A DNA stretch of 64,000 bases from Pseudomonas agarici (lineage in GTDB: Bacteria > Pseudomonadota > Gammaproteobacteria > Pseudomonadales > Pseudomonadaceae): assembly GCF_900109755.1 (NCBI RefSeq), contig NZ_FOAR01000025.1, positions 21,826 through 85,825 on the forward strand, given 5' to 3'. Positions 32,997 to 42,757 of the stretch are shown piece by piece. A program made the position numbers and the translations under genes. Within the stretch, counting starts at the first letter, position 1, and each line of letters opens with the position of its first letter. Under the pieces are notes generated by a model. The model was not told where the DNA came from, ran no database searches, and worked only from the letters and a program-made list of their open reading frames with translations.

Positions 32997-33974
32997 ATGA
33001 AAATGCATTTTTCACTCCGCTTGCTGGCGGTGTTTTCCCTGGTCGGAGCGAGCTGGTTTGTACAGGCTGCCGACGTCACGATTGCCTACCAGACCACCGT
33101 TGATCCGGCGAAAGTAGCCCAGGCCGACGGATCTTATGAAAACGCCACCCACGCCAAGATCGATTGGCGCAAATTCGATAATGGCGCCGACATCATTGCC
33201 GCCATCGCTTCGGGCGACGTGCAGATCGGTTACCTTGGTTCCAGCCCGCTGACAGCAGCCATTACCCGCCGGGTGCCAGTCGAGACCTTCTTGATCGCGA
33301 CCCAGATCGGTGCTGCCGAAGCCCTGGTGGCCCGCGATGGCTCCGGGATCAATTCGCCCCAGGATCTGATCGGCAAGAAAGTTGCCGTGCCTTTTGTCTC
33401 CACCGCGCACTACAGTCTGCTGGCCGCGCTGAAGCATTGGAATATCGACCCTTCGAAGGTGCAGATTCTCAACGTCGCACCACCGGCCATCATGGCTGCC
33501 TGGAAGCGTGGTGATATCGACGCTAGCTATGTATGGGACCCAGCCTTGGGTGTCGCCAAGGAAAACGGCAAGGTGCTGATCACTTCCGGTGATCTGGCCA
33601 AATTCGGTGCGCCGACCTTCGACGCCTGGATCGTGCGCAAGGACTTTGCCGAGCAGCACCCGGAGATCGTCAAGGCGTTCGCCAAAGTTACCCTTGATGC
33701 CTATGCGCACTACCAAAAGGACCCACAGGCCTGGCTGGCTGACAAAGACAACGTCGACAAGCTGGTGAAACTCTCTGGTGCCAAGGCCGCGGATATTCCA
33801 TCGCTGCTGCAAGGCAACGTCTACCCGCTGGCGGCTGACCAGGTCACCGTGCTCGGCCAATCGACCGTCCAGGCCATTACCGACACGGCAGCCTTCCTGA
33901 AAGAGCAGGGCAAGGTCGAAGCGATACTGGCGGACTATGCCCCGTATGTCAGCGCCAAGTTTATTACCCGCTGA
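32997..33974 (+). CDS. tauA: Taurine ABC transporter substrate-binding protein TauA
   Basis: A 325-residue periplasmic protein with signal peptide ending SWFVQA-ADVTIAYQTTVDP. The block TVDPAKVAQADG and the middle stretch IAAIASGDVQIGYLGSSPLT are TauA-type, as is GDIDASYVWDPALGVAKENG. It binds taurine in the periplasm and hands it to TauBC. GAGGGGCTTCTCCC precedes the ATG. It is the first of four co-oriented tau genes. Confidence 0.92.
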   Translation: MKMHFSLRLLAVFSLVGASWFVQAADVTIAYQTTVDPAKVAQADGSYENATHAKIDWRKFDNGADIIAAIASGDVQIGYLGSSPLTAAITRRVPVETFLIATQIGAAEALVARDGSGINSPQDLIGKKVAVPFVSTAHYSLLAALKHWNIDPSKVQILNVAPPAIMAAWKRGDIDASYVWDPALGVAKENGKVLITSGDLAKFGAPTFDAWIVRKDFAEQHPEIVKAFAKVTLDAYAHYQKDPQAWLADKDNVDKLVKLSGAKAADIPSLLQGNVYPLAADQVTVLGQSTVQAITDTAAFLKEQGKVEAILADYAPYVSAKFITR

Positions 33975-34010
33975 TTGACCGACTAGCCCGCGACTGAGGA
34001 GCCCATCGCC

Positions 34011-34805
34011 ATGGCCTTGTTACAGCTGGAGCGCATCGGCGCACAGTATCCCGGTGCGGCCCAACCGGTGCTGTCGGATATTTCCCTCCGCCTGGGGCCG
34101 CGGCAACTCTGTGTGGCCCTCGGTCCGTCAGGTAGTGGCAAGACGTCTCTGTTGAATCTGATCGCCGGGTTCGTCGAACCCAGCGCGGGGCGCATTACCC
34201 TTGACGGTGTGACCGTCAAGGGCCCGAGCGCCGAGCGTGGCGTGGTGTTTCAGGACGACGCGTTGCTGCCCTGGCAGGATGTGCTGGCCAACGTCGGTTT
34301 CGGCCTGGAACTGGCGGGTGTGCCTCGGGAGCGGCGCGAAACTCGCGCCCGGGAAATGCTCGCCCTGGTCGACCTGACAGGTTTCGACAGCCGGCGAATC
34401 TGGCAGTTGTCCGGCGGCCAGAGGCAGCGTGTCGGCCTCGCTCGCGCCTTGGCGGCTGATCCCCGGGTATTGCTGATGGACGAGCCGTTCGGCGCCCTTG
34501 ATGCCTTTACTCGCGAACAGATGCAGGAGCTGTTGCTGCAAGTGTGCAAGCGCACCGCCAAGCCAGTGTTCCTGATTACCCACGATATTGAAGAAGCGGT
34601 TTTTCTCGCCACCGACCTGATTCTGCTGGCGCCCAATCCGGGACAGATCGTCGAGCGCCTCAGCCTGGATTTCGGCCAGCGCTACAGTGCCGGCGAGTCC
34701 GCGCGGGCAATCAAGTCCGACCCGCGTTTTATCGAGACCCGCGAGCATGTGCTGGCCCGTGTGTTCTCTCAACGCAACGCCGCGTCGCGGCAGGAGTTCA
34801 TATGA
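34011..34805 (+). CDS. tauB: Taurine ABC transporter ATP-binding protein TauB
   Basis: A 264-residue ABC ATPase of the nitrate/sulfonate/taurine class. Walker A is GPSGSGKTS, the Q-loop FQDDALLPWQDVLAN, the signature LSGGQRQRVGLARAL, Walker B VLLMDEPFGALDAFTREQM, and the H-loop LITHDIEEAVFLA. Its stop overlaps the tauC start by four bases. Confidence 0.92.
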   Translation: MALLQLERIGAQYPGAAQPVLSDISLRLGPRQLCVALGPSGSGKTSLLNLIAGFVEPSAGRITLDGVTVKGPSAERGVVFQDDALLPWQDVLANVGFGLELAGVPRERRETRAREMLALVDLTGFDSRRIWQLSGGQRQRVGLARALAADPRVLLMDEPFGALDAFTREQMQELLLQVCKRTAKPVFLITHDIEEAVFLATDLILLAPNPGQIVERLSLDFGQRYSAGESARAIKSDPRFIETREHVLARVFSQRNAASRQEFI

Positions 34806-35632
34806 GCAGTTATGAATTGCCGGTGGCCGTGACCGTCAAGCCCACCGCGCCCGTGGTGCGCCGCAGCCTGAGCACCCGCTGGATCAGTGTGTTGACGCTG
34901 CTGACCCTGGTGCTGCTGTGGTGGGCCGTTACGGCGTTCGGTGTGATCGAGCCACTGTTTCTGCCGCCGCCTTCGGCGGTTCTGGAAAAAGGCCGGTTGC
35001 TGGTGACCAAGGGTTATATGGATGCGACCTTGTGGCAGCACCTCGGTGCGAGCCTCGGACGGATCGGCGTGGCCCTGGGTGTTGCCGTGCTGACGGCTAT
35101 CCCGGTGGGTATCGCCATCGGCTACAACCGAGTTGCGCGGGGCATTCTCGATCCGTTGATCGAGTTCTACCGGCCGATTCCACCGCTGGCCTACCTGCCG
35201 CTGATTGTGATTTGGTGCGGTATCGGCGAGCTGTCGAAAGTGCTGTTGATTTACTTGGCAATCTTTGCCCCGATTGCCATTGCGACCGCAACCGGTGTGC
35301 GTACCGTCGATCCGGTCAAGCTCCGGGCGGCCTTGTCCTTGGGGGCGACCAAGACTCAACTGATCCGCCATGTGATCCTGCCCAGCGCCTTGGCGGACAT
35401 TCTCACCGGTGTGCGCATCGGCCTGGGCGTCGGTTGGTCGACGCTGGTCGCGGCGGAGCTGATTGCTGCGACCAGCGGCTTGGGCTTCATGGTCCAGTCG
35501 GCGGCGCAGTTCCTAGTGACCGATGTGGTGGTGTTGGGAATCTTGGTGATCGCCTTTATCGCCTTCGCCATGGAGATGGGCCTGCGCGCCCTGCAACGCA
35601 AGCTGGTGCCGTGGCACGGCCAGGCTCACTGA
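34802..35632 (+). CDS. tauC: Taurine ABC transporter permease TauC
   Basis: A 276-residue permease with about six membrane helices. Markers are FYRPIPPLAYLPLIVIWCGI and the EAA loop KLRAALSLGATKTQLIRHVI. ILTGVRIGLGVGWSTLVAAE is the conserved SsuC/TauC segment. It overlaps tauB and is followed after about 70 bases by tauD. Confidence 0.92.
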   Translation: MSSYELPVAVTVKPTAPVVRRSLSTRWISVLTLLTLVLLWWAVTAFGVIEPLFLPPPSAVLEKGRLLVTKGYMDATLWQHLGASLGRIGVALGVAVLTAIPVGIAIGYNRVARGILDPLIEFYRPIPPLAYLPLIVIWCGIGELSKVLLIYLAIFAPIAIATATGVRTVDPVKLRAALSLGATKTQLIRHVILPSALADILTGVRIGLGVGWSTLVAAELIAATSGLGFMVQSAAQFLVTDVVVLGILVIAFIAFAMEMGLRALQRKLVPWHGQAH

Positions 35633-35701
35633 CGATCCTTGACGTCCTGAGCCCTGTAGTGAAACAAGCCGACTGCCGTCACGTATTTGAAGAGAACGAC
35701 C

Positions 35702-36535
35702 ATGAGCCTGACTATTACTCCCCTGAGCGCTGCCCTGGGGGCCCAGATCGACGGTATCGAGCTGAACCGGCCATTGGGCATCGAGCGGCGTGACGCCATC
35801 GAACAGGCGTTGCTCAAGTACCAAGTGCTGTTCTTTCGCAACCAAGCGCTGAGCCCGCGACAGCAGGCGGCGTTCGCGGCGAATTTCGGTGATCTGCATA
35901 TTCACCCGATCTACCCCAATGTGCCGGAGCAACCACAGGTGATGGTCCTCGATACGGCGATCACGGATGTGCGGGACAACGCGATCTGGCACACCGACGT
36001 GACCTTCCTGCCGACCCCGGCGCTCGGCGCGGTGCTCAGTGCCAGGCAGGTGCCGGCTTATGGCGGCGATACGTTGTGGGCCAGCGGGATTGCCGCGTGG
36101 GAGGCCTTGTCGGTGCCCTTGCAGCGGTTGTTAGACGGATTGACGGCCACCCATGATTTTACTCAATCGTTCCCCTTAGAGCGTTTTGGCAGTACCCCCC
36201 AAGACCTGGCGCGTTGGGAAGAAACCCGCAAGAAGCACCCACCGCTGTCTCATCCGGTGATTCGCCGGCACCCGGTGAATGGACGCAAGGCGTTGTTCGT
36301 CAACCAAGGATTCACCACCCGCATCAACGAGTTGGAGGCAGCGGAAAGTGCGGCGATTCTCAAGCTGTTGTTCGCCCACGCCACCCGCCCGGAGTTCACT
36401 ATCCGTTGGCGCTGGCAGCAAAACGATGTGGCGTTCTGGGACAACCGGGTGACCCAGCATTACGCCGTGGACGATTATCGACCGAACCGGCGAGTGATGC
36501 ATCGGGCGACGATTCTCGGCGATGTGCCGTTCTGA
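35702..36535 (+). CDS. tauD: Taurine dioxygenase TauD
   Basis: A 277-residue Fe(II)/2-oxoglutarate dioxygenase that releases sulfite from taurine, giving aminoacetaldehyde and succinate. The iron ligands are His97 and Asp99 in IWHTDVTF and His253 in VTQHYAVDDY. The 2-oxoglutarate-binding arginine is in PNRRVMHRATI. Positions are two residues shorter than in E. coli TauD (His99, Asp101, His255). The ATG at 35702 is used rather than an upstream TTG. It is convergent with a TetR gene 12 bases away. Confidence 0.93.
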   Translation: MSLTITPLSAALGAQIDGIELNRPLGIERRDAIEQALLKYQVLFFRNQALSPRQQAAFAANFGDLHIHPIYPNVPEQPQVMVLDTAITDVRDNAIWHTDVTFLPTPALGAVLSARQVPAYGGDTLWASGIAAWEALSVPLQRLLDGLTATHDFTQSFPLERFGSTPQDLARWEETRKKHPPLSHPVIRRHPVNGRKALFVNQGFTTRINELEAAESAAILKLLFAHATRPEFTIRWRWQQNDVAFWDNRVTQHYAVDDYRPNRRVMHRATILGDVPF

Positions 36536-36547
36536 CCGGTGTGTCCG

Positions 36548-37186
36548 TCAGAGCGGCGTTTCACGCTTGGGCAAATACGGTGGCAGGTATAGCCCCAGAT
36601 ACGCATCGAATACCCGCATGCCTTCCTCGGCCATGCGTGGGGTGATCTGGTCGTGCACTTGCACCGACCGTGCATAGACCCGATCTCCCAACTCCATTGC
36701 CAGCGCAAACACGTCGACATCGGTGGGCAATGTCGGCAGCTCGAAGTGGCGAATAAACAGCTTGTGCATCAGGTCTCCCAGTTCGACATCGTGTTGGCGG
36801 TCGGCCTGGCTAACTTCGGTCAACCCGTGCTGGGTGAGGATCAACTGGCGCGCAGCGGCATCTTCGCTGTAGATGTTCAACATCCGTTGTTCCACCAACC
36901 GTGACAGATCGTGCCAGGTGTCCAGGCTGACATGGTCGATCGGTTCCTCCAGGCTGGCGCGGAACGCCGCGTGGACATCGGCGGTGAGGGCTTCGAGCAG
37001 CGCTGGCACACTGGCGAAGAAGTGATAGACCGAAGAGGGCGGAATTTGCGCGTGCTCGGCCACGCTATAGATCGACAGACTGGCCACGCCTTCGTCGGCC
37101 AGCAGAGTACGAGCGGCGTCGAGGATCGAATCGATCCGCCCCTGGCTGCGTGCGCGGGGTTTGCGAGCGGTGGCGAGGCGAGTCAT
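36548..37186 (-). CDS. TetR-family transcriptional regulator
   Basis: A 212-residue TetR-type repressor. The N-terminal helix-turn-helix is ILDAARTLLADEGVASLSIY followed by SVAEHAQIPPSSVYHFFASV (about 19-58). The C-terminal ligand domain has no assignable specificity. The ATG at 37186 is chosen; upstream extension to 37279 runs through low-information sequence. It ends 12 bases from the tauD stop and is divergent from nothing close, with spuI 145 bases upstream in the same orientation. Whether it controls tau, spu or something remote cannot be read from sequence. Confidence 0.87.
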   Translation of the reverse strand: MTRLATARKPRARSQGRIDSILDAARTLLADEGVASLSIYSVAEHAQIPPSSVYHFFASVPALLEALTADVHAAFRASLEEPIDHVSLDTWHDLSRLVEQRMLNIYSEDAAARQLILTQHGLTEVSQADRQHDVELGDLMHKLFIRHFELPTLPTDVDVFALAMELGDRVYARSVQVHDQITPRMAEEGMRVFDAYLGLYLPPYLPKRETPL

Positions 37187-37331
37187 GGGGTTCTCCGGCA
37201 AAGATGGCGGGCATTGTGCGCGAGGACGGTTTGGTGGTGCCTTGTGGCGTTTCGATAAGCCCGCTTGCCACAAGGGCATGGAAAAGCCATGGGCCGAGGC
37301 CCACGGCGTTTTTCTTTATTAGCGCAACCGC

Positions 37332-38708
37332 TTACACGGTGTGCAGGTACCAGTTGTATTCGAGGTCGGAGATGGAGTGTTCGAATTCCTCCAGCTCGCT
37401 CTCTTTACAGGCCACGAAGATATCGATGTACTTCGGATCGATGTACTTGGCCATGATCTCGCTGTCGTCCAGCTCGCGTAGGGCATCACGCAGGTTGTTC
37501 GGCAGGCTCTGCTCGTTCTGCTCATAGCTGTTGCCTTCGACCGGGGCGCCTGGCTCGATCTTGTTGGTCAGACCGTGGTGCACGCCTGCCAGGACCGAAG
37601 CCATCAGCAAGTACGGGTTGGCATCGGCGCCGGCGACACGGTGTTCGATACGCACGGCATCGGCAGAGCCGGTCGGCACGCGAATTGCCACGGTACGGTT
37701 GTCCAGGCCCCAGCACGGCGAATTCGGTACATAGAACTGTGCGCCGAAACGACGGTAGGAGTTGACGTTCGGGCAGAGGAAGGCCATCTGGGCCGGTAGG
37801 GTCTCGAGCACACCGCCGATTGCGTGACGCAGCGCGGCGTTCTGCTCGGGATCCTCACTGGCGAAGATGTTCTTGCCTTCCTTGTCGAGTACCGAAATAT
37901 GGACGTGTAGCCCGTTGCCCGCCTGCCCAGGGTAAGGCTTGGCCATGAAGGTCGTGTCCATCTCATGGTCGTAGGCGATGTTCTTGATCAGGCGTTTGAG
38001 CAGCACCGCGTAATCGCAGGCCTTGATCGGATCAGCCACGTGGTGCAGGTTCACTTCGAACTGTGCCGGGGCACTTTCCTTGACGATGGCGTCAGCCGGG
38101 ATGCCTTGCTCTTTGGCACCTTCCAGGATGTCCTGGAGGCAGTCGACGTATTCGTCGAGGTCGTCGATCAGGTAGACCTGTGTCGAGTGCGGGCGTTTGC
38201 CGGAGATCGGCGAACGGGGTGGTTGTGGGCGACCGTTCACGTTCTCCTGGTCGATCAGGTAGAACTCGAGTTCGAAGGCGGCGCAGATAGTCAGGCCCAG
38301 GTCGTCAAATTTGCTGACAACTTGGCGGAGCACTTCGCGGGGGTCGGCGAAGAAAGGTGCACCTTCGAGTTCGTGCATGGTCATCAGCAGTTGCGCGGTG
38401 GGGCGCTTTTGCCAGGGTTCATTGCACAGGGTGTCAGGGATTGGATAACAGATTCGGTCGGCATCACCGATGTCCAGGCCCAGGCCGGTGCTTTCTACCG
38501 TCGAGCCATTGATATCCAGGGCAAAAAGAGAGGCCGGCAGGTTGATGCCTTTCTCGTAAACCTTATGGAGGCTGGTGCGTTCGATGCGCTTGCCGCGCAC
38601 CACACCATTCATATCCGCAATAAGAAGGTCTACGTACAGAACCTCAGGATGATCCTTAAGGAACGCGTTCGCTTCGTTAAGCTGAACGGCACGCGGGGGT
38701 ACCGACAT
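37332..38708 (-). CDS. spuI: Glutamine-synthetase-family gamma-glutamylpolyamine synthetase SpuI
   Basis: A 458-residue GS-type ligase that joins glutamate to polyamines in the gamma-glutamylation pathway. Family blocks are LLIADMNGVVRGKRI, the ATP/metal region FELEFYLID, PYPGQAGNGLHVHISVLDKEG, and AGADANPYLLMASVLAGVHHG. It lies divergent from spuA, the arrangement of spuI and spuABCDEFGH in P. aeruginosa. Substrate preference between putrescine, cadaverine and spermidine cannot be seen. The start region has RNA of a short AT-rich leader shared with spuA. Confidence 0.9.
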   Translation of the reverse strand: MSVPPRAVQLNEANAFLKDHPEVLYVDLLIADMNGVVRGKRIERTSLHKVYEKGINLPASLFALDINGSTVESTGLGLDIGDADRICYPIPDTLCNEPWQKRPTAQLLMTMHELEGAPFFADPREVLRQVVSKFDDLGLTICAAFELEFYLIDQENVNGRPQPPRSPISGKRPHSTQVYLIDDLDEYVDCLQDILEGAKEQGIPADAIVKESAPAQFEVNLHHVADPIKACDYAVLLKRLIKNIAYDHEMDTTFMAKPYPGQAGNGLHVHISVLDKEGKNIFASEDPEQNAALRHAIGGVLETLPAQMAFLCPNVNSYRRFGAQFYVPNSPCWGLDNRTVAIRVPTGSADAVRIEHRVAGADANPYLLMASVLAGVHHGLTNKIEPGAPVEGNSYEQNEQSLPNNLRDALRELDDSEIMAKYIDPKYIDIFVACKESELEEFEHSISDLEYNWYLHTV

Positions 38709-38985
38709 GATGCAACACCTTTGTTGTTAAAAATATCAATCATTGATCTTTTCTGGTTTCAGTCAACCCGAACGGCTTGCCGAAGTCAAGCAAGGCATTT
38801 TTTGTGCTGAGAAAGCACCGCAGAGCCTTTTTTCAGGCGTTTTTGGGCGTTTTTTGCCTCTGCGTCTCTTTGGGTCCTGCAGGCTTGAGCGGGCCGTGTA
38901 GGATCTTTTATGGGGTGTTGTGTAAAAAAATGAACAAGGCTAAGCTCGATTAAAACCCATGACAGCAATAATACCGGGGTGCTTC
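38709..38985. promoter_or_regulatory. Divergent promoter region spuI / spuA
   Basis: A 277-base gap between two start codons facing outward. It contains T-rich tracts (about 38815-38865) and should hold promoters for both polyamine-degradation units. I found no clear sigma54 -24/-12 pair. Confidence 0.45.
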
Positions 38986-39762
38986 ATGTCTCGCCTGCCG
39001 TTAATCGGCATCACCGCCTGCTCCAGACAGGAAGGTTTGCATGCTTATCACATCAGCGGCGATAAGTACGCCCGTGCGGTCGCTATCGCGGCCAAGGGCT
39101 TGCCGCTGACCCTCCCATCCCTGGCGGATCTGTTCGCACCGTCGGATATTTTGGACGGTATCGATGGTCTTCTTTTTACCGGCTCTGCCTCCAACGTAGC
39201 CCCTCATTTGTACGACGGACCGGCCAGCGCGCCGGGCACTGTTCATGATTTTGCGCGGGACCGCGCCACCCTGCCGCTGATTCGCGCCGCCGTGGCTGCG
39301 GGTATCCCGGTGTTCGGCATCTGCCGCGGCTTCCAGGAAATGAATGTGGCGTTCGATGGCAGCCTGCATCAGAAGGTTCATGAAGTGGGAACCTTCATGG
39401 ATCATCGTGAGGATGAGAGCCAGCCGCTGGAGGTCCAGTACGGTCTCGCGCACGCGGTGCAGGTCGAACCCGGCGGTGTCCTGGCGGGCCTGGGCCTGCC
39501 AGCCGAGTTCCAGGTCAATTCGCTCCACAGCCAGGGCGTCGACCGCCTGGGGCCTGCCCTGCGGGTGGAGGCACGGGCTCCGGACGGCCTGATCGAGGCC
39601 GTCTCGGTGACAGCCAGCGCAGCTTTTGCTTTGGGTGTGCAATGGCATCCGGAATGGCAGGTCCAGTCCAACCCCGTCTACCTGGCGATTTTCCAGGCAT
39701 TTGGCGATGCCTGTCGAAAGCGGGCAAGACAACGCGACGCAGATGCGTCAATGAAGGCCTGA
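38986..39762 (+). CDS. spuA: Gamma-glutamyl-GABA hydrolase-type class I glutamine amidotransferase SpuA
   Basis: A 258-residue PuuD-like peptidase C26. It hydrolyses gamma-glutamyl-GABA to GABA and glutamate at the end of the putrescine route. The nucleophile Cys113 is in PVFGICRGFQEMN, and the histidine-glutamate pair is in LGVQWHPEWQ. The substrate loop LLFTGSASNVAPHLYDG is typical. The ATG at 38986 has GGGGTG upstream; a longer start at 38959 is possible. It begins the spuABCDEFGH run. Confidence 0.91.
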   Translation: MSRLPLIGITACSRQEGLHAYHISGDKYARAVAIAAKGLPLTLPSLADLFAPSDILDGIDGLLFTGSASNVAPHLYDGPASAPGTVHDFARDRATLPLIRAAVAAGIPVFGICRGFQEMNVAFDGSLHQKVHEVGTFMDHREDESQPLEVQYGLAHAVQVEPGGVLAGLGLPAEFQVNSLHSQGVDRLGPALRVEARAPDGLIEAVSVTASAAFALGVQWHPEWQVQSNPVYLAIFQAFGDACRKRARQRDADASMKA

Positions 39763-39803
39763 CTTCTATTATGTAGGTCAGGAAACCTAGCCCAGAGGCA
39801 CTT

Positions 39804-41162
39804 ATGAGCAACAACCTCGACCAGCTCACCGATTGGTTGAAAGACCACAAGATCACAGAAGTCGAATGCATGATTGGCGATCTCACCGGGATCACCCGGG
39901 GCAAGATCTCGCCGACCAATAAGTTCATTGCCGAAAAAGGCATGCGCTTGCCCGAGAGCGTGCTGCTGCAGACCGTGACCGGCGATTATGTCGAAGACGA
40001 CATCTATTACCAATTGCTCGATCCGGCGGACATCGACATGATCTGCCGCCCCGACAGCAACGCGGTGTACCTGGTGCCCTGGGCCATCGAGCCCACCGCC
40101 CAGGTGATCCACGACACCTACGACAAGCAGGGCAACCCCATCGAGCTGTCGCCGCGCAACGTGCTCAAAAAAGTCCTGAAACTCTATGCCGACAAGGGCT
40201 GGCAGCCGATCGTGGCGCCGGAAATGGAGTTCTACCTGACCAAACGTTGCGAAGACCCGGACTTTCCGTTGCAGCCGCCCATTGGTCGCTCCGGTCGCCC
40301 GGAAACCGGCCGCCAGTCATTCTCCATCGAGGCGGCCAACGAATTCGACCCGCTGTTCGAAGACGTCTACGACTGGTGCGAGTTGCAGGAACTAGACCTT
40401 GACACGCTGATCCACGAAGACGGCACGGCGCAGATGGAAATCAACTTCCGTCACGGCGATGCCCTGTCCCTGGCCGACCAGATCCTGGTGTTCAAGCGCA
40501 CCATGCGCGAGGCAGCGCTCAAACACAACGTGGCCGCGACTTTCATGGCCAAGCCGATGACCGGCGAACCCGGTAGTGCGATGCACCTGCACCAGAGCAT
40601 CGTCGATATCGAGACCGGCAGGAACATCTTCTCCAATGAGGACGGGACCAAGAGCGAGCTGTTCCTCAACCATATCGGCGGTCTGCAAAAGCTGATCCCT
40701 GAGCTGTTGCCGCTGTTCGCGCCGAACGTCAACTCGTTCCGCCGCTTCCTGCCGGACACTTCGGCGCCGGTGAACGTGGAGTGGGGTGAAGAGAACCGTA
40801 CCGTGGGCCTGCGGGTTCCCGATGCCGTGCCGCAGAATCGTCGGGTGGAAAATCGCCTGCCGGGAGCCGATGCCAACCCGTATCTGGCGATTGCCGCCAG
40901 CCTGCTGTGTGGCTACATCGGCATGGTCGAGGGCATGACGCCCAGCGCGCCGGTAGTCGGTCGCGGTTACGAGCGCCGCAACCTGCGCCTGCCGCTGACC
41001 ATCGAAGACGCCCTGGAGCGGATGGAAAACAGCAAGACCATCGAGAAGTACCTGGGCCGTAAATTCATCACGGGCTACGTCGCGCTCAAGCGGGCCGAGC
41101 ATGAAAACTTCAAGCGCGTCATCAGTTCGTGGGAGCGGGAATTCCTGCTCTTCGCCGTCTGA
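39804..41162 (+). CDS. spuB: Glutamine-synthetase-family gamma-glutamylpolyamine synthetase SpuB
   Basis: A 452-residue paralogue of SpuI. Blocks include CMIGDLTGITRGKISPTNKF, APEMEFYLTKRCED, the KPMTGEPGSAMHLHQSIVD metal/ATP region and PGADANPYLAIAASLLCGY. It catalyses ATP-dependent gamma-glutamylation of polyamines. Having SpuI and SpuB together suggests different polyamine specificities, as proposed for P. aeruginosa. GAGGCACTT precedes the ATG. Confidence 0.91.
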   Translation: MSNNLDQLTDWLKDHKITEVECMIGDLTGITRGKISPTNKFIAEKGMRLPESVLLQTVTGDYVEDDIYYQLLDPADIDMICRPDSNAVYLVPWAIEPTAQVIHDTYDKQGNPIELSPRNVLKKVLKLYADKGWQPIVAPEMEFYLTKRCEDPDFPLQPPIGRSGRPETGRQSFSIEAANEFDPLFEDVYDWCELQELDLDTLIHEDGTAQMEINFRHGDALSLADQILVFKRTMREAALKHNVAATFMAKPMTGEPGSAMHLHQSIVDIETGRNIFSNEDGTKSELFLNHIGGLQKLIPELLPLFAPNVNSFRRFLPDTSAPVNVEWGEENRTVGLRVPDAVPQNRRVENRLPGADANPYLAIAASLLCGYIGMVEGMTPSAPVVGRGYERRNLRLPLTIEDALERMENSKTIEKYLGRKFITGYVALKRAEHENFKRVISSWEREFLLFAV

Positions 41163-41217
41163 TGCGTCGGGCGCGGCGGTTCATAGTCGCGTCCGCACTG
41201 TTATCCAGGAGAACCGT

Positions 41218-42582
41218 ATGACCAGCAACAACCCGCAAACCCTTGCGTGGCAAGCCCTCAGCAGCGATCACCACCTGGCCCCCTTCAGTGACTTCAAGCA
41301 GTTGAAAGAGAAAGGCCCGCGCATCATCACTAACGCCAAGGGCGTTTACCTCTGGGACAGTGAAGGCAACAAGATCCTCGACGGCATGGCCGGCCTGTGG
41401 TGCGTGGCCATCGGTTACGGGCGCGACGAATTGGCCGACGCCGCCAGCAAGCAAATGCGCGAGCTGCCTTACTACAACCTGTTCTTCCAGACCGCCCATC
41501 CGCCGGTACTGGAACTGGCCAAGGCCATCGCCGATATCGCCCCCGAAGGCATGAACCACGTGTTCTTCACCGGCTCCGGCTCCGAAGGCAATGACACCAT
41601 GTTGCGCATGGTTCGCCATTACTGGGCGATCAAGGGCCAGGCGAAAAAGAAAACCATCATCAGCCGCAAGAACGGTTATCACGGTTCCACCGTGGCCGGC
41701 GCGAGCCTGGGTGGCATGACCTACATGCACGAACAGGGCGATCTGCCGATCCCCGGCATCGTCCATATTGCGCAGCCTTACTGGTTCGGTGAGGGCGGTG
41801 ACATGAGCCCCGAAGCGTTCGGCATCTGGGCGGCCAACCAACTGGAAGAAAAAATTCTCGAGCTTGGCGTGGACACCGTGGGGGCCTTTATCGCCGAGCC
41901 GATCCAGGGGGCTGGCGGTGTGATCGTACCGCCAGACAGCTACTGGCCACGGATCAAGGAAATCCTCGCCAAATACGACATCCTGTTTGTCGCCGACGAG
42001 GTGATTTGTGGCTTCGGGCGCACCGGTGAGTGGTTCGGTAGCGATTTCTACGGCCTCAAGCCGCACATGATGACCATCGCCAAGGGCCTGACCTCCGGCT
42101 ACATCCCCATGGGTGGCCTGATCGTGCGTGACGACGTGGTCGCGGTCCTCAACGAAGGCGGCGATTTCAACCACGGGTTCACCTACTCCGGGCATCCGGT
42201 GGCGGCGGCGGTGGCGTTGGAAAATATCCGTATCCTGCGCGATGAGAAAATTATCGAGAACGTCCACGCCGAAACGGCACCCTATTTGCAAAAACGCCTG
42301 CGGGAACTGAACGATCACCCGCTGGTGGGTGAAGTTCGCGGTGTGGGTCTGTTGGGGGCTATCGAGCTGGTCAAGGACAAGGCCACCCGTGCGCGGTACG
42401 CCGGCAAGGGGGTCGGTATGATCTGCCGGCAGTTCTGCTTCAACAATGGCCTGATCATGCGTGCCGTCGGCGACACCATGATCATTGCCCCGCCGCTGGT
42501 GATCGGCAAGGCCGAGATCGACGAGTTGGTGACCAAGGCGCGTCGATGCCTGGACCTGACCCTCAGTGCGTTGCAGGGCTAG
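41218..42582 (+). CDS. spuC: Polyamine (putrescine):pyruvate aminotransferase SpuC
   Basis: A 454-residue class III PLP aminotransferase. The PLP lysine is Lys289 in MMTIAKGLTSGYIPMGG. Other signature parts are FTGSGSEGNDTMLRMVRHYW and FVADEVICGFGRTGEWFG. SpuC transfers the amino group of putrescine to pyruvate, giving aminobutyraldehyde and alanine. AGGAGAA precedes the ATG at 41218; the frame is open into spuB but that is a shadow. Confidence 0.92.
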   Translation: MTSNNPQTLAWQALSSDHHLAPFSDFKQLKEKGPRIITNAKGVYLWDSEGNKILDGMAGLWCVAIGYGRDELADAASKQMRELPYYNLFFQTAHPPVLELAKAIADIAPEGMNHVFFTGSGSEGNDTMLRMVRHYWAIKGQAKKKTIISRKNGYHGSTVAGASLGGMTYMHEQGDLPIPGIVHIAQPYWFGEGGDMSPEAFGIWAANQLEEKILELGVDTVGAFIAEPIQGAGGVIVPPDSYWPRIKEILAKYDILFVADEVICGFGRTGEWFGSDFYGLKPHMMTIAKGLTSGYIPMGGLIVRDDVVAVLNEGGDFNHGFTYSGHPVAAAVALENIRILRDEKIIENVHAETAPYLQKRLRELNDHPLVGEVRGVGLLGAIELVKDKATRARYAGKGVGMICRQFCFNNGLIMRAVGDTMIIAPPLVIGKAEIDELVTKARRCLDLTLSALQG

Positions 42583-42757
42583 GTGCTAGGCTTTTAACGC
42601 AAGTGCGGTGTAGATACTTTTGCTCGAAACGATCAGAAAAGCGGGTCTTTCCTTGAAAGCCCACCTGTGATCTTGCCAGACTACCCACTGTTTCGAGTTG
42701 CCTGGGAATCGGTCGCCGAACAGCGGGTTTAAAAAAAGAAAAATTGGAGCATGACGC

